A stretch of 64,000 nucleotides of DNA. Origin: Setaria digitata. Its lineage: Eukaryota; Nematoda; Chromadorea; Rhabditida; Setariidae. The notes under the pieces are model-generated. The model saw nothing but the letters and a program-made list of their open reading frames with translations. It ran no database searches and had not been told where the DNA came from. The DNA is taken from positions 124,001 through 188,000 of the forward strand of contig RCAB01000001.1 in NCBI GenBank assembly GCA_003640385.1, in the 5' to 3' direction. Position 1 is the stretch's first letter, and every line of letters starts with the position of its first letter. A program made the position numbers and the translations under genes. Positions 62,513 through 64,000 of the stretch are shown here, in pieces.

Positions 62513-64000
62513 CTACAATTATCTGTACACTCTTAACTACGGAAATTCCTTTATCACTGCTATCATAATTGGATAATTTCGGAATTTATTTGAAGTACGG
62601 ACATGACGTTCAAATACTCTGTTAGTTCGAACTTTTAATTAAATAGGAAATAGGAAACACATCTTATTTACAATTTTTCAAATCCATTCAGTACTAGCAG
62701 CGAAATTATTTGTTGAGCAAGTAACAGAGTACAAATATCAATAGTTCTATCCATTCATCCTTACCATCTAAATATTTGCAAGCAATTTATAAATTAAAAT
62801 GAAAGAGTAATTTCTTCGCTTTTGAGTTTCTTTCTTCTTATGAAATAAAAGAAAAAGTGAAATTAAAATAGCTGTGTTAGTACCAGATGAGTATAGTTTG
62901 AAACAGTTTTAACTTCCACTACTCAGACTACGATATGTGACTGATTTTATTATACCCAACTGATTTTAAAACTTATTTGATTATAAATAAACCAATTCAA
63001 ACTGTTTTTAAAATCTTTTCACTTTATTCTATCCCAAGAAATTGACAGACTTTAATTCAAAAAGAGATATTTAAGCAGAAAAATTGAGTACCATTTTGAA
63101 CATGAGTTTGATTACGTTCACATTACACACATTGAAACAATTTAGTGATAAGAAAAATGCTGTTGCACCTTTGAAATTAGATTTCAAAACAGTATGAAAA
63201 GTCTCCGTCTGATCAGAAGTTTAATTAGATATTCAGACTAAAATCAACATAATTCTAAACACTTCTCGATAATGCGAGTTGTTTGAATAAGCATTTTCGA
63301 GACTCAGACAATATTTCTTTAAAATTCTCCTATGCAAAGAGAAATTTCACTTTTTTTTCGGTCTTTTTTCACAGTTTTTCCCATAGTACTTCCCACTATA
63401 TAAAAGAATTTCAAGCATGCTATCATCATTGTATAAAGATGACTGAACCATATATTAATAAGAGATTCCAACTTGTAAAACTGAAAAAGTGAAGCAATCT
63501 CTCAAATGATGAAAAAATTTTTCTCAATTGTCTAAAAAATGCTTGTATTTGTATTTCTCGATCCTAAATTTTAAAAATAAGCCTAGCCAATCTTCCCAGT
63601 ACTTTTAACAAGTAATTGTTCCATAACTGGTTCTCGAACTTCCAACTCTTTCGAAAGCATTTCATCAGCACATAAGGTGCTTTATGAGAAAAACTCCAGA
63701 AAGTGATGAACTCACTGGTGATGATATTTTTGCCGAGAAATATTGTTCAACCTGCTTCTGAATTCGGGAATAAATAGCAGTTCTGTTTAGGTATCCTTCA
63801 CTTTATTGAATAAAATGTACACTGCTTTTTCGTATATTATTGCTGTGCACTATCCAGAGTGGATATTTCTAGATGTTTTCTTTAGAAGGAATGCCTAGCA
63901 GACTATTCGCAAGAAGCATGCAGAAACAATTGTGCTAATTACATGACTAAATACTTTGTATCACAGCTGCCTCTAGTAAATTGGGAAGCTATAGTTATCA
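62513..64000. other. Right-hand end, no gene recognised
   Basis: AT-rich sequence. Either upstream of the SAM gene or its first intron. The ORF at 63283-63492 (plus) shows no known motif. No promoter element can be named. Confidence 0.4.

Overview
This is nuclear DNA from a nematode, most likely a filarial or closely related spirurid worm. It is AT-rich, genes are split into many small exons with short introns, and no bacterial-type long ORFs are present. The lineage clue is a complete fatty acid- and retinol-binding protein gene (far-1) whose start (MYHQL..., VIPFSM) and coiled-coil body resemble, from memory, the filarial FAR-1/Ov20 family. Species assignment is inference. All exon models below were built by hand from splice signals, reading phase and recalled family similarity. 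No alignment or transcript data were used.

Layout. 139-290 (+): last exon of an unidentified upstream gene. 1176-3445 (+): GOSR1/gos-28, a Golgi v-SNARE, 7 exons, 238 aa. 4444-29086 (-): cytoplasmic dynein 1 heavy chain (dhc-1), 76 exons, about 4,584 aa, reading frame intact throughout and filling about 40% of the window. It ends tail-to-tail with GOSR1. 29087-30364: spacer shared head-to-head by dhc-1 and the next gene. 30365-about 34861 (+): Ku70 (XRCC6/cku-70), 17-18 exons. 35536-36719 (-): far-1, 4 exons, 178 aa. 40230-43480 (-): SLC36-type amino acid transporter, 11 exons, about 457 aa. 45993-47925 (+): CRAL-TRIO (SEC14) plus GOLD lipid-transfer protein, 7 exons, 442 aa. 48703-62512 (-): large gene with long introns, 14 phase-compatible exons, at least 709 aa, with a SAM domain and a PDZ-like C-terminal region; its 5' end is unresolved or lies beyond the window.

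These genes do not form a pathway. They are housekeeping functions (Golgi traffic, dynein motility, DNA end joining, amino acid transport, lipid transfer) beside one parasite-type secreted lipid binder and one signalling-scaffold-like protein. No operon, tRNA, CRISPR, intact transposon or bacterial insertion was seen.

The points most worth a second look are: two GC-AG introns in dhc-1 that share an 11-nt donor sequence, and a third in the CRAL-TRIO gene; frequent AAG 3' splice sites in dhc-1; an uninterrupted 26-nt T run against one dhc-1 acceptor; the uncertain C-terminus of Ku70, with a SAP-like stretch in another frame; the unidentified SAM gene; and a hairpin and a 36-bp triplicate repeat in gene-poor spacers.
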